Part shown: piece after piece, positions 19,090 to 27,905 of the stretch | Layout: each line of letters opens with the position of its first letter | Numbering within the stretch: position 1 is the first letter of the stretch | Origin: Pseudoalteromonas tunicata | GTDB lineage: Bacteria; Pseudomonadota; Gammaproteobacteria; Enterobacterales; Alteromonadaceae | DNA length: 64,000 nt | NCBI RefSeq assembly: GCF_002310815.1 | Contig: NZ_CP011032.1 | Span: 1,466,001-1,530,000 of the forward strand | Direction: 5' to 3' | Made by a program: the position numbers and the translations under genes | Notes under the pieces: model-generated | Database searches by the model: none | Told to the model about the DNA's origin: nothing | What the model saw: the letters and a program-made list of their open reading frames with translations, nothing else

Positions 19090-19120
19090 AAGGGAAGGCG
19101 CATGCCTTCCTTTCTTTTTT
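19090..19120 (+). terminator. Terminator after TonB receptor 2
   Basis: GGAAGGC/GCCTTCC stem with GCAT loop, flanked by A-run and T-rich tail. Confidence 0.8.
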
Positions 19121-19181
19121 ATGTTTTTATCACAGTAATTTGAGGTAGATTATTGTGATAAGTACATAGTCTGAGGTTGTT

Positions 19182-20744
19182 ATGTCACATCGAGTAAATC
19201 AAGTTGTCATCATAGGTGGTGGTACCGCAGGTTGGTTAACTGCTGCCGTTTTATCGAGTCAGCTACAAAGTACAAATAAAGAAGCGGTGCAAGTAACTCT
19301 TGTTGAATCACCAAATATTCCTATTTTAGGTGTCGGAGAAGGTACTTGGCCAAATCTTAGGGCAACGCTTAAACAGATTGGCGTCAGTGAAGCTGAGTTT
19401 ATGAAAGGGTGTGATGCTACCTTCAAACAAGGGGCATTATTTTGTAATTGGATGAAGTCAGTAAACGAGCAAACTCATCAGTATTATCATCCGCTTAACA
19501 CCGTATTTCACTCATCGTATGAATTTAGCCTCGCGCCATATTGGTTGTTAGGTCACAGCGAACGTTCACGCTATGATCATGCGGTTGCGACCCAAAGTTT
19601 AGTCTGTGAAGCAGGCCTTGGGCCTAAAGAAAAAACGACTCCAGAATACCAAGCAGTACAAGAATACTCATATCATTTAAATGCCAATAAATTTGCCCGC
19701 TTTTTAACCAAACATTGCACTGAAAAACTGGGTGTAAAATACATTCAAGCCAATGTATTAAAAGCAAATCGCGATGGCGATGATTATGTCACCTCTGTCA
19801 CTACCGACAGTGAGCAATACGACGCAATTTGTGGCGATTTATTTGTTGATTGTAGTGGTACAACACCGGTTTTATTTGAGCAAACCTACCACATTCCTTG
19901 GGTTGATATTAGTGATGTCATCCTCAATGATACCGCTATTGCCATGCAAGTACCGTACGCCGATCCTGAGCGTGACATTGCTTCACACACCATTATGACC
20001 GCGCAAGACAACGGTTGGATTTGGGATATTGGTTTATATAACCGTCGTGGTGTAGGCCATGTTTTTAGTAGTAAACACACTGATATCAAGACTGCGGAAA
20101 AACAACTACGCGATTACATAGGCCAAGAAGCCGAAGGTTTAACTGCCAGAGTGATCCCATTAAAATTGGGCTATCGTGAAAAGTTTTGGCATAAAAACTG
20201 TGTTGCCATTGGCATGTCTGCTGGATTTGTAGAGCCACTTGAAGCATCAGCTATCTACCTTTATGACGCAGCGGCAAAAATGTTGGCAGATCAATTTCCG
20301 CGAACTCGAGAGTCTATGCAATATGTTGAAGAGAAATTTAATCGCTCGTTTAACATGCGGATGATCAGAACTATTGATTTTATTAAGTTACATTATTGTA
20401 TTTCAGATCGTGATGACAGTGCTTATTGGCGCGATAACTGTTCAAATAAAACCATTCCTAAAGCACTGCAGCAACGTTTATTGCATTGGAAAGAGCATCC
20501 ACCGACAAAGTATGACTTTGATAATGCGTGGGAGCCGTTTAATTTAGATAGTTATCTTTATGTGCTTTATGGCATGAAATACCAAACGAGTCTTGCTCAC
20601 AATCAAGATGGCTTTATTTATTCAGACAAAGCCAAGGCTAAGTTTCGTGATGTAAGTATGATGGCCGATAAATTAGTCACGCATTTACCTAAGCATCGTG
20701 ATTTACTAAAAAAAGTTTATCAGTTTGGTTTTACAAAGATTTAA
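19182..20744 (+). CDS. Flavin-dependent tryptophan-halogenase-like protein 3
   Basis: A 520-residue halogenase-family flavoprotein with GGGTAGW for FAD, TFKQGALFCNW with the conserved lysine, and GFVEPLEASAIYLYD with the glutamate. The WxWxIP motif reads WIWDIG. It starts with an ATG after GAGG and ends 9 bases before the next halogenase-like gene, so the two are certainly co-transcribed. The pair probably arose by tandem duplication: they share LAPYWLLG, the LGVK region and the C-terminal SKYDF/TKYDF region. The substrate is unknown. Confidence 0.88.
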   Translation: MSHRVNQVVIIGGGTAGWLTAAVLSSQLQSTNKEAVQVTLVESPNIPILGVGEGTWPNLRATLKQIGVSEAEFMKGCDATFKQGALFCNWMKSVNEQTHQYYHPLNTVFHSSYEFSLAPYWLLGHSERSRYDHAVATQSLVCEAGLGPKEKTTPEYQAVQEYSYHLNANKFARFLTKHCTEKLGVKYIQANVLKANRDGDDYVTSVTTDSEQYDAICGDLFVDCSGTTPVLFEQTYHIPWVDISDVILNDTAIAMQVPYADPERDIASHTIMTAQDNGWIWDIGLYNRRGVGHVFSSKHTDIKTAEKQLRDYIGQEAEGLTARVIPLKLGYREKFWHKNCVAIGMSAGFVEPLEASAIYLYDAAAKMLADQFPRTRESMQYVEEKFNRSFNMRMIRTIDFIKLHYCISDRDDSAYWRDNCSNKTIPKALQQRLLHWKEHPPTKYDFDNAWEPFNLDSYLYVLYGMKYQTSLAHNQDGFIYSDKAKAKFRDVSMMADKLVTHLPKHRDLLKKVYQFGFTKI

Positions 20745-20753
20745 GGCGTTTAG

Positions 20754-22298
20754 ATGAATCATAAGAGTCGTATCGTCATTGTTGGCGGAGGCACAGCAGG
20801 CTGGTTGAGCGCCGCAAAACTGGCCAAAGAGTTAGCAGCTAATCAACCCAATGGGGTGCAAGTAACCTTGCTTGAGTCATCAGATATTCCGACCGTTGGA
20901 GTCGGTGAGGGCACCTGGCCAACGATACGTAAAACGTTGGCGAGTATCGGTATTGATGAAGCTGAATTTATAAAAGAAACGGATGCTTCGTTTAAACAAG
21001 CCACCCAGTTTGTCAATTGGAAATCAGATCCAATCAGTACCAATAACACCTATTATCATTTGTTTAGCTCCGTCAGTGACAGTGCGCAATTTAACTTAGC
21101 GCCTTATTGGTTGCTTGGAGATAAACACACCTCATATGCTCAAGCGGTCAGTGCGCAAGATATTCTTTGTGATAAAGGGCTTGCGCCTAAGCTCATTACT
21201 AACAAACCTTACGAAGGCATTCAAAATTACGCTTATCACCTCGATGCAGGTAAATTTGCGACGTTACTTAAACGCCACTGCATTGAAAAGTTAGGCGTAA
21301 AACACCTTATAGGAAATGTGGTGCAGGTCAATACAGATGAAGAGGGCGCCATTGCATCACTTGTAACGGATACCCAAGGTATGTTGGCCGCAGACTTATA
21401 TGTTGATTGCACCGGATTTAAAAGCCTATTAATTGGCCAAGCGCTTGGCGTAAAATTTAACAGTATTGCAGACACTTTATTTGTTGATAATGCCATCGCA
21501 ATTCAAATGCCCTATGAAAATGATGAAGCCGATATTGCCAGTGCCACCTTATCGACAGCGCAACAAGCAGGCTGGATATGGGATATAGGTTTACAGTCTC
21601 GCCGTGGCACAGGGCATGTTTATAGCTCAGAATTTATCAGTCATGATGAAGCAGAACATACTTTACGCCAGTATTTAGGGCCAAAAGCCACCGATTTACC
21701 AGCCAAACACATTAAAATGAACTGTGGCTATCGTGAAAAGTTCTGGCATAAAAACTGTGTTGCAATTGGATTATCCGCAGCCTTTGTTGAGCCGTTAGAA
21801 GCATCCGCTATTTTTTTAATTGAAGCATCCGCCAATATGGTGGCAGAGCTGTTTCCAATTAATAAAGCGCTGATGCAAGCGAGCGCACAGACATTTAATG
21901 ATTCATTTAATTATCGTTGGCGCAAAACCATCGACTTTATTAAATTACATTATGTATTATCAAATCGCTCGGCACCATTTTGGCAAGCCAATAAGCGCCC
22001 CGAGAGCATTCCTAGCTCGTTATCTGAGATGCTCAACCAGTGGCAGCATCGACCTATCAGTAAATATGATTTTGCTCATGTATTTGAACCATTTCCACAA
22101 GAGAGTTATCAATATGTACTCTATGGCATGGGTTATCACCCTGATTTAGCCATGAGCCAAAGTCGGTATGCCAACCTGGATACCGCCGAAAATTTGTTCG
22201 GTCAAGTCAGTCAAATGCGGTCAAATTTTGAGAAACACTTAACAACAAATCGAGCGTTACTCAATAAAGTTAAAAAATATGGTTTTCAAAAGTTATAA
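20754..22298 (+). CDS. Flavin-dependent tryptophan-halogenase-like protein 4
   Basis: A 514-residue paralogue of the preceding gene, 9 bases downstream. GGGTAGW, SFKQATQFVNW (lysine kept) and AAFVEPLEASAIFL (glutamate kept) are present. The WxWxIP motif reads WIWDIG and continues LQSRRGTGHVYSS. Its C-terminal half carries the conserved IDFIKLHYVLS segment shared by all four copies. Two tandem copies under one promoter may act as partners or on two sites of one substrate; this is inference. Confidence 0.88.
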   Translation: MNHKSRIVIVGGGTAGWLSAAKLAKELAANQPNGVQVTLLESSDIPTVGVGEGTWPTIRKTLASIGIDEAEFIKETDASFKQATQFVNWKSDPISTNNTYYHLFSSVSDSAQFNLAPYWLLGDKHTSYAQAVSAQDILCDKGLAPKLITNKPYEGIQNYAYHLDAGKFATLLKRHCIEKLGVKHLIGNVVQVNTDEEGAIASLVTDTQGMLAADLYVDCTGFKSLLIGQALGVKFNSIADTLFVDNAIAIQMPYENDEADIASATLSTAQQAGWIWDIGLQSRRGTGHVYSSEFISHDEAEHTLRQYLGPKATDLPAKHIKMNCGYREKFWHKNCVAIGLSAAFVEPLEASAIFLIEASANMVAELFPINKALMQASAQTFNDSFNYRWRKTIDFIKLHYVLSNRSAPFWQANKRPESIPSSLSEMLNQWQHRPISKYDFAHVFEPFPQESYQYVLYGMGYHPDLAMSQSRYANLDTAENLFGQVSQMRSNFEKHLTTNRALLNKVKKYGFQKL

Positions 22299-22315
22299 AG
22301 TGATTTTTTAGGAAA

Positions 22316-22339
22316 TTGACGCTTCCATTTTAGCGTCAA
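22316..22339. repeat. Inverted repeat between halogenase-like 4 and SapC gene
   Basis: TTGACGCT pairs with AGCGTCAA across an 8-base loop. There is no T-run, so it is a weak or Rho-aided terminator, or an RNA processing or stabilising hairpin. Confidence 0.5.
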
Positions 22340-22405
22340 AACCAGTAGCCTTGGGCTTAACAGTAAGTTGAATGTATAAAAACTATATTTTTTTGGAGCA
22401 GTAAA

Positions 22406-23122
22406 ATGACGGATTCTAATATTCAGCCGTTACATAATGTAACTCATGCCAATACAAAAATTAAAAATGGCATTAACATCGAATTCATGAAAAACCAGCA
22501 CTTAGTACCAATCGTTGCACACGAGTTTTCTCGCGTTGCCAATGAGTACCCAATTGTGTTTGTTAAAAACTCAGAAACAGGTGAGTTCCAACCAGTTGCA
22601 ATGCTAGGTCTAGAGCCAGGTGAAAACTTATTTATCAACGAAGATCGCTGGACTGGTTTATACGTACCACATGCATTAGTACGTTACCCGTTAGCACTTG
22701 TTGCAAGCCCTGAAGATCAACAACGTTTAATCGTTGCTGTTGTGCAATCAAGCAACTTAGTGAGCGAAGATGAAGGTCGTGCGCTGTTTGATGAAAAAGG
22801 CGAAGAGACAGATTATTTAAAACGTCGTAAAGAGTCTTTAATCTCTTACCTTGAGTTCTCTCAAGTAACGGCTGCGTTTTCTAAATATTTAGCAGATAAA
22901 GAATTGTTATCAGCTCAAACACTAACGATTGAAATTGATGGCGAAAAACGCGATATCAATGGTATCTATTTAGTTGATGAGAAAAAATTAAACGAGCTAT
23001 CAGATGAAGATTTCTTAGATTTACGCAAGCGCGGTTTCTTAGGCCCAATCTTCTCGTCGTTAACATCAATGCACCAAGTTAACCGTTTAGCACGTGTTAA
23101 AGCTGAGAAAAACCCAAAATAA
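22406..23122 (+). CDS. SapC-family protein
   Basis: A 238-residue soluble protein resembling the SapC family, named from a Campylobacter S-layer locus. Recognisable stretches are HLVPIVAHEFSRVANEYPIVFVKN, EDRWTGLYVPHALVRYPLAL and the C-terminal KRGFLGPIFSSLTSMHQVNRLARVK. No signal peptide or membrane segment is seen. The start has GGAG eight bases upstream. It closes the receptor 2 / halogenase-like cluster, as in comparable loci of other proteobacteria. Biochemical function is unknown; a role in handling the imported ligand or assembling the envelope complex is a guess. Confidence 0.8.
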   Translation: MTDSNIQPLHNVTHANTKIKNGINIEFMKNQHLVPIVAHEFSRVANEYPIVFVKNSETGEFQPVAMLGLEPGENLFINEDRWTGLYVPHALVRYPLALVASPEDQQRLIVAVVQSSNLVSEDEGRALFDEKGEETDYLKRRKESLISYLEFSQVTAAFSKYLADKELLSAQTLTIEIDGEKRDINGIYLVDEKKLNELSDEDFLDLRKRGFLGPIFSSLTSMHQVNRLARVKAEKNPK

Positions 23123-23137
23123 AGGTTTAACTTAGTT

Positions 23138-23167
23138 AAAAAAAGAGCAGCTAGTCTGCTCTTTTTT
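23138..23167 (+). terminator. Terminator after the SapC gene
   Basis: AAAAGAGCAG/CTGCTCTTTT stem with CTAGT loop and T-run. Confidence 0.88.
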
Positions 23168-23222
23168 ATGCTTAAAATTCAATTGATTAGTTATTTCCCC
23201 TTGGGTAAGTCGTTAACCAAAG

Positions 23223-23246
23223 AAAAAAAGCGCCCTGAGGCGCTTC
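23223..23246 (-). terminator. Terminator for the minus-strand DUF465 gene
   Basis: AAGCGCC/GGCGCTT stem with CTGA loop; the A-run on the left is a T-run on the minus strand. Confidence 0.8.
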
Positions 23247-23277
23247 GAGTGCAAGTAACAAACCAATTGAGGTAGGT

Positions 23278-23529
23278 TTATACGCAGGCCGAATGTTGTT
23301 TCAGCATGGCGTAAATTTCGTCTTTTAAACGTAAGCGTTTGACCTTTAAATGCTCTAGGTAATCATCAGCAGTATTTTCTACCCCTTCTTCAATGCGGAT
23401 CACCTCATGGTCGAGCTCATGGTATTCTTTAAAAAGACGAGAAAAGTGGGCGTTATTCATTTTTAAATCACGGATTTCGTCTTTAAATTCAGGAAACTCA
23501 TGGTGAATGTCATGTTTTTCGATAGTCAT
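23278..23529 (-). CDS. YdcH/DUF465-family small helical protein
   Basis: 83 residues starting MTIEKHDIHHEFPEFKDEI. The rest is a charged helical hairpin (MNNAHFSRLFKEYHELDHEV ... LKVKRLRLKDEIYAML) typical of DUF465. The ATG at 23529 has GGAAG upstream; sequence in frame further upstream belongs to the neighbouring gene's end. It follows the DksA-like gene by 13 bases and shares its transcript. Function is unknown. Confidence 0.85.
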   Translation of the reverse strand: MTIEKHDIHHEFPEFKDEIRDLKMNNAHFSRLFKEYHELDHEVIRIEEGVENTADDYLEHLKVKRLRLKDEIYAMLKQHSACV

Positions 23530-23542
23530 ATTTTTCTTCCTA

Positions 23543-23854
23543 TTAAGCGCAGTCAATACAAGTTTGGGTATAAGGGAGAGCCTCAAGCCGAGCGGGGGCA
23601 ATTGCTTTTAGGCACTGCTGGCAAACCCCATAATGGCCTTGGTGCAGGTTTTCAATCGCCTGATTAACCAATTGCAATTCGCTTTTGGCTTCATTGCGAA
23701 TGGTATTGAGTACTTGGTCATTTTCAGTTTCACTCACATATTCGGCAAAATCAGCGCTGCGGCCTTGTTTAAAATCGTTTTCAATCGCGTTAATACGATT
23801 AATAAGCTCAGCTTGCTGTTGCTCAAGTTTGAGTAAGAGAGTGTCATTTGCCAT
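23543..23854 (-). CDS. TraR/DksA-type C4 zinc-finger protein
   Basis: A 103-residue short DksA-like protein. An N-terminal coiled coil (about 1-70) leads to a CxxC...CxxC zinc finger (CQQC and CIDC). Proteins of this type enter the secondary channel of RNA polymerase or act as general regulators. AAGGAG lies before the ATG. It is co-transcribed with the DUF465 gene. It is shorter than true DksA (about 150 residues), so it is not the housekeeping DksA. Confidence 0.85.
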   Translation of the reverse strand: MANDTLLLKLEQQQAELINRINAIENDFKQGRSADFAEYVSETENDQVLNTIRNEAKSELQLVNQAIENLHQGHYGVCQQCLKAIAPARLEALPYTQTCIDCA

Positions 23855-24024
23855 GTGTTTTCTCCTTATTGCTTGAGTTTTAAATTACGCCTTTTTGAAA
23901 TTCAGAACTTGATCTAGAACAAATACTCAACACTTTCCATTTATCGCAATTTATTTGTGTTTAACCATTAAACGCTGCACATTGATTTTTACTTATAAAA
24001 ATTAATAACAAAATTGGATGTGTT

Positions 24025-25056
24025 ATGAAGCAATTATTATCCGTGGGTGCGTTATCCTTCGCTTTATTTAGCCAAGCCTTACAGGCACAAGCAGAAGTAC
24101 CTTTTGCGATTGCGATTCATGGTGGTGCGGGCACGATAGCTAAAAGTCGTTTCACTCCAGAACAAGAACAAGCCTATCGCGTTACATTACGCCAAGCCGT
24201 CGAAGCGGGCCATGCGGTTTTAGCAAAAGGTGGTCAAAGTCTTGATGCCATTACCACGGCTATTAATGTATTAGAAAACTCCCCTTTTTTTAATGCAGGA
24301 AAAGGGGCGGTGTACACCTATGATGGGCAGCACGAACTGGATGCGTCCATTATGGAAGGAAAGTCGCGTCAAGCAGGTGCCGTTGCTGGGGTTAAGCGCA
24401 TCGAAAATCCAATTAATTTAGCGCGTTTGGTGATGGAAAAATCAGTCCATGTCATGTTGGCAGCTGAAGGGGCAGAGCAGTTTGCCCAAACTCAAGGTGT
24501 GCCACTGGTCGACAATACCCTCTTTGATACAAAAGAGCGTTATGAGGCTTTGCTCAAAGCCAAAGAAAAACTCGAAAAAGCTACTAACCACACTAAAGAT
24601 TATCAAGCTGCGCATCAAGCGTTACCTAGTGAATATAAAATGGGCACTGTGGGTGCGGTGGCGTTAGATCAATTTGGCAATATTGCAGCTGGCACGTCAA
24701 CCGGAGGCATGACAGCTAAACGGTTTGGTCGTATTGGTGATGCGCCGATTATTGGTGCCGGCACCTTTGCTGATAATCAATCGTGCGCAGTGTCAGCAAC
24801 AGGTCATGGTGAATTTTTTATTCGTTATAATGTTGCGGCAGATATTTGTGCTCGGGTGCAATACCAAGGCAAAACCATCGAGCAAGCGGGTAAAGAGGTG
24901 ATTTTTGGCCCGATGTTTCAAGCTGGTGGTACGGGCGGTGTGATAATTATCGACCCTAAAGGCAATATTAGCATGCCGTTTAATACCTCAGGCATGTATC
25001 GCGCCAGCAAATCTAATTTATCACCTACTTATGTGGGTATCTTTGCAGACGAATAA
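24025..25056 (+). CDS. iaaA: Isoaspartyl peptidase / L-asparaginase (Ntn hydrolase)
   Basis: A 343-residue threonine-nucleophile hydrolase that removes isoaspartyl residues from dipeptides or hydrolyses asparagine. A signal peptide ending QAQAE sends it to the periplasm. The alpha-subunit start IHGGAGTI and the autoprocessing site MGTVGAVALD (Thr208 becomes the nucleophile) are present, followed by GTSTGGMTAKRFGRIGDAPIIGAGTFAD. It is followed by the secreted prolyl oligopeptidase, and the pair may serve peptide scavenging. A spacer of 162 bases suggests separate promoters. Confidence 0.92.
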   Translation: MKQLLSVGALSFALFSQALQAQAEVPFAIAIHGGAGTIAKSRFTPEQEQAYRVTLRQAVEAGHAVLAKGGQSLDAITTAINVLENSPFFNAGKGAVYTYDGQHELDASIMEGKSRQAGAVAGVKRIENPINLARLVMEKSVHVMLAAEGAEQFAQTQGVPLVDNTLFDTKERYEALLKAKEKLEKATNHTKDYQAAHQALPSEYKMGTVGAVALDQFGNIAAGTSTGGMTAKRFGRIGDAPIIGAGTFADNQSCAVSATGHGEFFIRYNVAADICARVQYQGKTIEQAGKEVIFGPMFQAGGTGGVIIIDPKGNISMPFNTSGMYRASKSNLSPTYVGIFADE

Positions 25057-25218
25057 CCTCATCGTGAAGCGGCGTTATCTGCAAAAGCCATTGTAATTTA
25101 GATGTGTAGGTATAATGAGAAAATTCGTTACATTTTATAAAAATCAATAAAGTAAGTACATTGCGTCCCCGATAGAGGTTTTATACTATTGGGGAGTTTA
25201 TAATTTAGGGAAATAACA

Positions 25219-27294
25219 TTGAAAAAATCGATTCTTTTATCAGGTGCGGTGCTCGCCACCACACTGACTTCGTTTGTAGCAAAGGCAACCAATGAAGATC
25301 CATACATTTGGCTTGAAGACGTCGAAGGCGAACAAGCGTTAAACTGGGTTAAACAACAAAACGAGTTGTCTTTAGCGCAATTAAAGGCCCATCCAAGTTA
25401 TCAGCAAATTTATAATAATACGCTCGCAATTTTAAACGATAAAGAGCGCATACCTTATGCTTCTGAGCGTGCTGGGTATTACTATAATTTTTGGCGAGAT
25501 GAAACTCATACCCGTGGTGTGTATCGCCGGACGACATTTGAAGAATACCAAAAAGCTTCACCAAAATGGGAAACCGTACTTGATTTAGATGCACTGGCCA
25601 AACAAGAAAACGAAAACTGGGTCTATAAAGGCATAAGTTGCCATTATCCACAATACCAACGGTGTTTATTGTCTTTATCACGCGGTGGTGCCGATGCTAC
25701 TGTGGTGCGCGAATTTGATATTTCCACTAAGTCGTTTGTGAAAGACGGTTTCAGTTTAGCTGAAGCAAAAAATGCCATTAGTTGGTTTGATGAAAATACT
25801 GTTTTTGTTGGCACAGACTTTGGTCCAGGCTCGATGACAGATTCAGGTTATCCTAGTGTGGTGAAACTATGGCAACGCGGCACTGCACTTGCCGATGCTA
25901 AAACGTTATTTACAGCCGATAAAACCTCAGTTTCTGCCGCAGGTTACACCGCTTATGATAGCAGTACGGCTTATCATTTTATTTTTGATGGCACTAGTTT
26001 TTACACTCGCGACATGTATCTACTCCATAATGATAAACAAGTTAAATTAGCGATCCCAAACGACGCCTCAGTCAAAGGGATCAATAATGGGCAGATTTTT
26101 ATTGAGCTAAAATCACCTTGGCAGGGATTTGCCCAAGCTGAAGTCATTTACACCGATGTGAATGATTTAATTGCCAATAAACCGAAATTTAAAAGCTTCA
26201 TCAAAGCGACAGATAAAGTCTCGATTGAAGGGCTTAGCTTCACTAAATCGGCCATTTTAGTTTCTGTGATGGAGGATGTGAAAAGTAAAGTTTACCGCTA
26301 TCGTGCAAAACCAGATGGTCAGTGGCAAATCGAACAAATTGCTTTTCCTGAAACTGGCACTATTTCGGTATTTAATACCGATACAGATAAAGACGACTTC
26401 TTTGTTAGTTATACCGACTTTTTAACTCCAGCAAGCCTGTTTTTGGTTTCTGGCGACGACTTAAAAATCACTAAATTAAAAGGTGCCAAATCGCATTTTG
26501 ATGGCAATAAATTTGTTGCAGAGCAGCGGTTTGCTACCTCAAAAGATGGCACCAAGGTGCCGTATTTTATTGTTCATGCAAAAAACATGAAACACGATGG
26601 TAAAAACCCAACCTTATTATATGGTTACGGTGGTTTTGAAGTGTCGATGCAGCCTTATTATTCTGCTAGCACAGGTAAAAACTGGTTAGAACAAGGGGGC
26701 GTATATGTATTGGCAAATATTCGTGGCGGCGCTGAATATGGCCCGCGTTGGCATCAAGCGGCTTTAAAACAAAATCGCCATAAAGCTTATGAAGATTTTG
26801 AAGCCATTGCTGAAGATTTAATTGCACATAAAGTGACATCATCGAAACATTTAGGCATTCAAGGTGGCAGTAACGGTGGTTTGTTAGTAGGCGCTGCATT
26901 TACTCGTCGTCCTGATTTATATAATGCAGTGATTTGCCAAGTGCCACTGCTTGATATGAAACGTTTTAGTCACTTGTTAGCGGGCGCAAGTTGGATGGGT
27001 GAATACGGAAATCCTGATATTGCTGAGGAATGGGATTACATTAAAACCTACTCACCGTATCATAATTTAAATAAAGAGACGGTTTATCCTAAAGTATTTT
27101 TCACGACGTCTACACGTGACGATCGGGTACATCCGGCCCATGCCCGTAAAATGGTGGCGAAGATGAAAGAAATGGGGCATGACGTCTTGTATTTTGAGAA
27201 TATGGAAGGTGGTCACTCAGGGGCCGCCAATAATGAGCAGCGCGCCATGGTCAGTAGCCTAAGTTTTGCTTATTTAATGGACCGTTTAAAATAA
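25219..27294 (+). CDS. Prolyl oligopeptidase family S9A serine peptidase, exported
   Basis: Cleaves short peptides after proline. The 691 residues start with a signal peptide (MKKSILLSGAVLATTLTSFVAKA), then EDPYIWLEDVEG, a beta-propeller, and the alpha/beta hydrolase with GGSNGG (Ser551) and the catalytic histidine in GGHSGAANN. The start codon is TTG with AGGGA upstream. The length matches exported prolyl endopeptidases. It ends at a strong terminator. Confidence 0.93.
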   Translation: MKKSILLSGAVLATTLTSFVAKATNEDPYIWLEDVEGEQALNWVKQQNELSLAQLKAHPSYQQIYNNTLAILNDKERIPYASERAGYYYNFWRDETHTRGVYRRTTFEEYQKASPKWETVLDLDALAKQENENWVYKGISCHYPQYQRCLLSLSRGGADATVVREFDISTKSFVKDGFSLAEAKNAISWFDENTVFVGTDFGPGSMTDSGYPSVVKLWQRGTALADAKTLFTADKTSVSAAGYTAYDSSTAYHFIFDGTSFYTRDMYLLHNDKQVKLAIPNDASVKGINNGQIFIELKSPWQGFAQAEVIYTDVNDLIANKPKFKSFIKATDKVSIEGLSFTKSAILVSVMEDVKSKVYRYRAKPDGQWQIEQIAFPETGTISVFNTDTDKDDFFVSYTDFLTPASLFLVSGDDLKITKLKGAKSHFDGNKFVAEQRFATSKDGTKVPYFIVHAKNMKHDGKNPTLLYGYGGFEVSMQPYYSASTGKNWLEQGGVYVLANIRGGAEYGPRWHQAALKQNRHKAYEDFEAIAEDLIAHKVTSSKHLGIQGGSNGGLLVGAAFTRRPDLYNAVICQVPLLDMKRFSHLLAGASWMGEYGNPDIAEEWDYIKTYSPYHNLNKETVYPKVFFTTSTRDDRVHPAHARKMVAKMKEMGHDVLYFENMEGGHSGAANNEQRAMVSSLSFAYLMDRLK

Positions 27295-27327
27295 ACCAGT
27301 GTGTACTCTCGTTTTTTAAGCTTAGTA

Positions 27328-27352
27328 ACGGCACCTTTAGGTGCCGTTTTTA
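27328..27352 (+). terminator. Terminator after the prolyl oligopeptidase gene
   Basis: ACGGCACC/GGTGCCGT with TTTA loop and T-run. Confidence 0.88.
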
Positions 27353-27363
27353 AACCGTCAATA

Positions 27364-27780
27364 TCAAGGTTTAATTTTACGCCAGACTTCTGTTTCAAGT
27401 ACGCCGTTCACTTCACCTTGATGATGCCAAAATACGGTTTTGACGCCATCGATTTCTTTGGTTTCAAGCCAGCCTTTAAAGGTAAACGTTTTGCCCAAGT
27501 GCTCTTCGCTGGTGCCAGAGGTGATAACTTCTGAATAATGCTGCTCATCAGTGGTAAAGTCACCGGCTAAATAGCCACTAAAAGTGCCTGCTTTCATATT
27601 GGTGAGCGCGAATTTATTACCTTTTACCGTTTTTATGGCCACCACAGTGTTGTTATCGGCATAAATAATCTCACCGTTGCCAAGTGTATATTGCCCTTTA
27701 ATAAAGTACCAAGCGCCATCGTAATTAGCACTTATGCAGTTAAAACTGATTAAAAATAGTAAAGCAAAAAGATGTTTCAT
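27364..27780 (-). CDS. Hypothetical exported beta-rich protein
   Basis: 138 residues with a signal peptide ending ISA, then a small beta-rich domain with repeated aromatic strands (YDGAWYFIKGQYTLGNGEIIY ... KTFTFKGWLETKEIDG). The pattern resembles lipocalin-like or DUF4488-like proteins, but I do not recognise it with certainty. The start has a near-perfect AAGGAGG. It converges on the prolyl oligopeptidase gene. Function is unknown. Confidence 0.75.
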   Translation of the reverse strand: MKHLFALLFLISFNCISANYDGAWYFIKGQYTLGNGEIIYADNNTVVAIKTVKGNKFALTNMKAGTFSGYLAGDFTTDEQHYSEVITSGTSEEHLGKTFTFKGWLETKEIDGVKTVFWHHQGEVNGVLETEVWRKIKP

Positions 27781-27905
27781 ATTTCCTCCTTAAACGTTTT
27801 CACTACCTTAACAAGCTCGATGAATTAACTCGATGTCAAATCTAAAAAATCAGAAAAAATTCAGCTTTTAAATGGTTGAATCAAAAAATAAAAAGGATTT
27901 TATTT

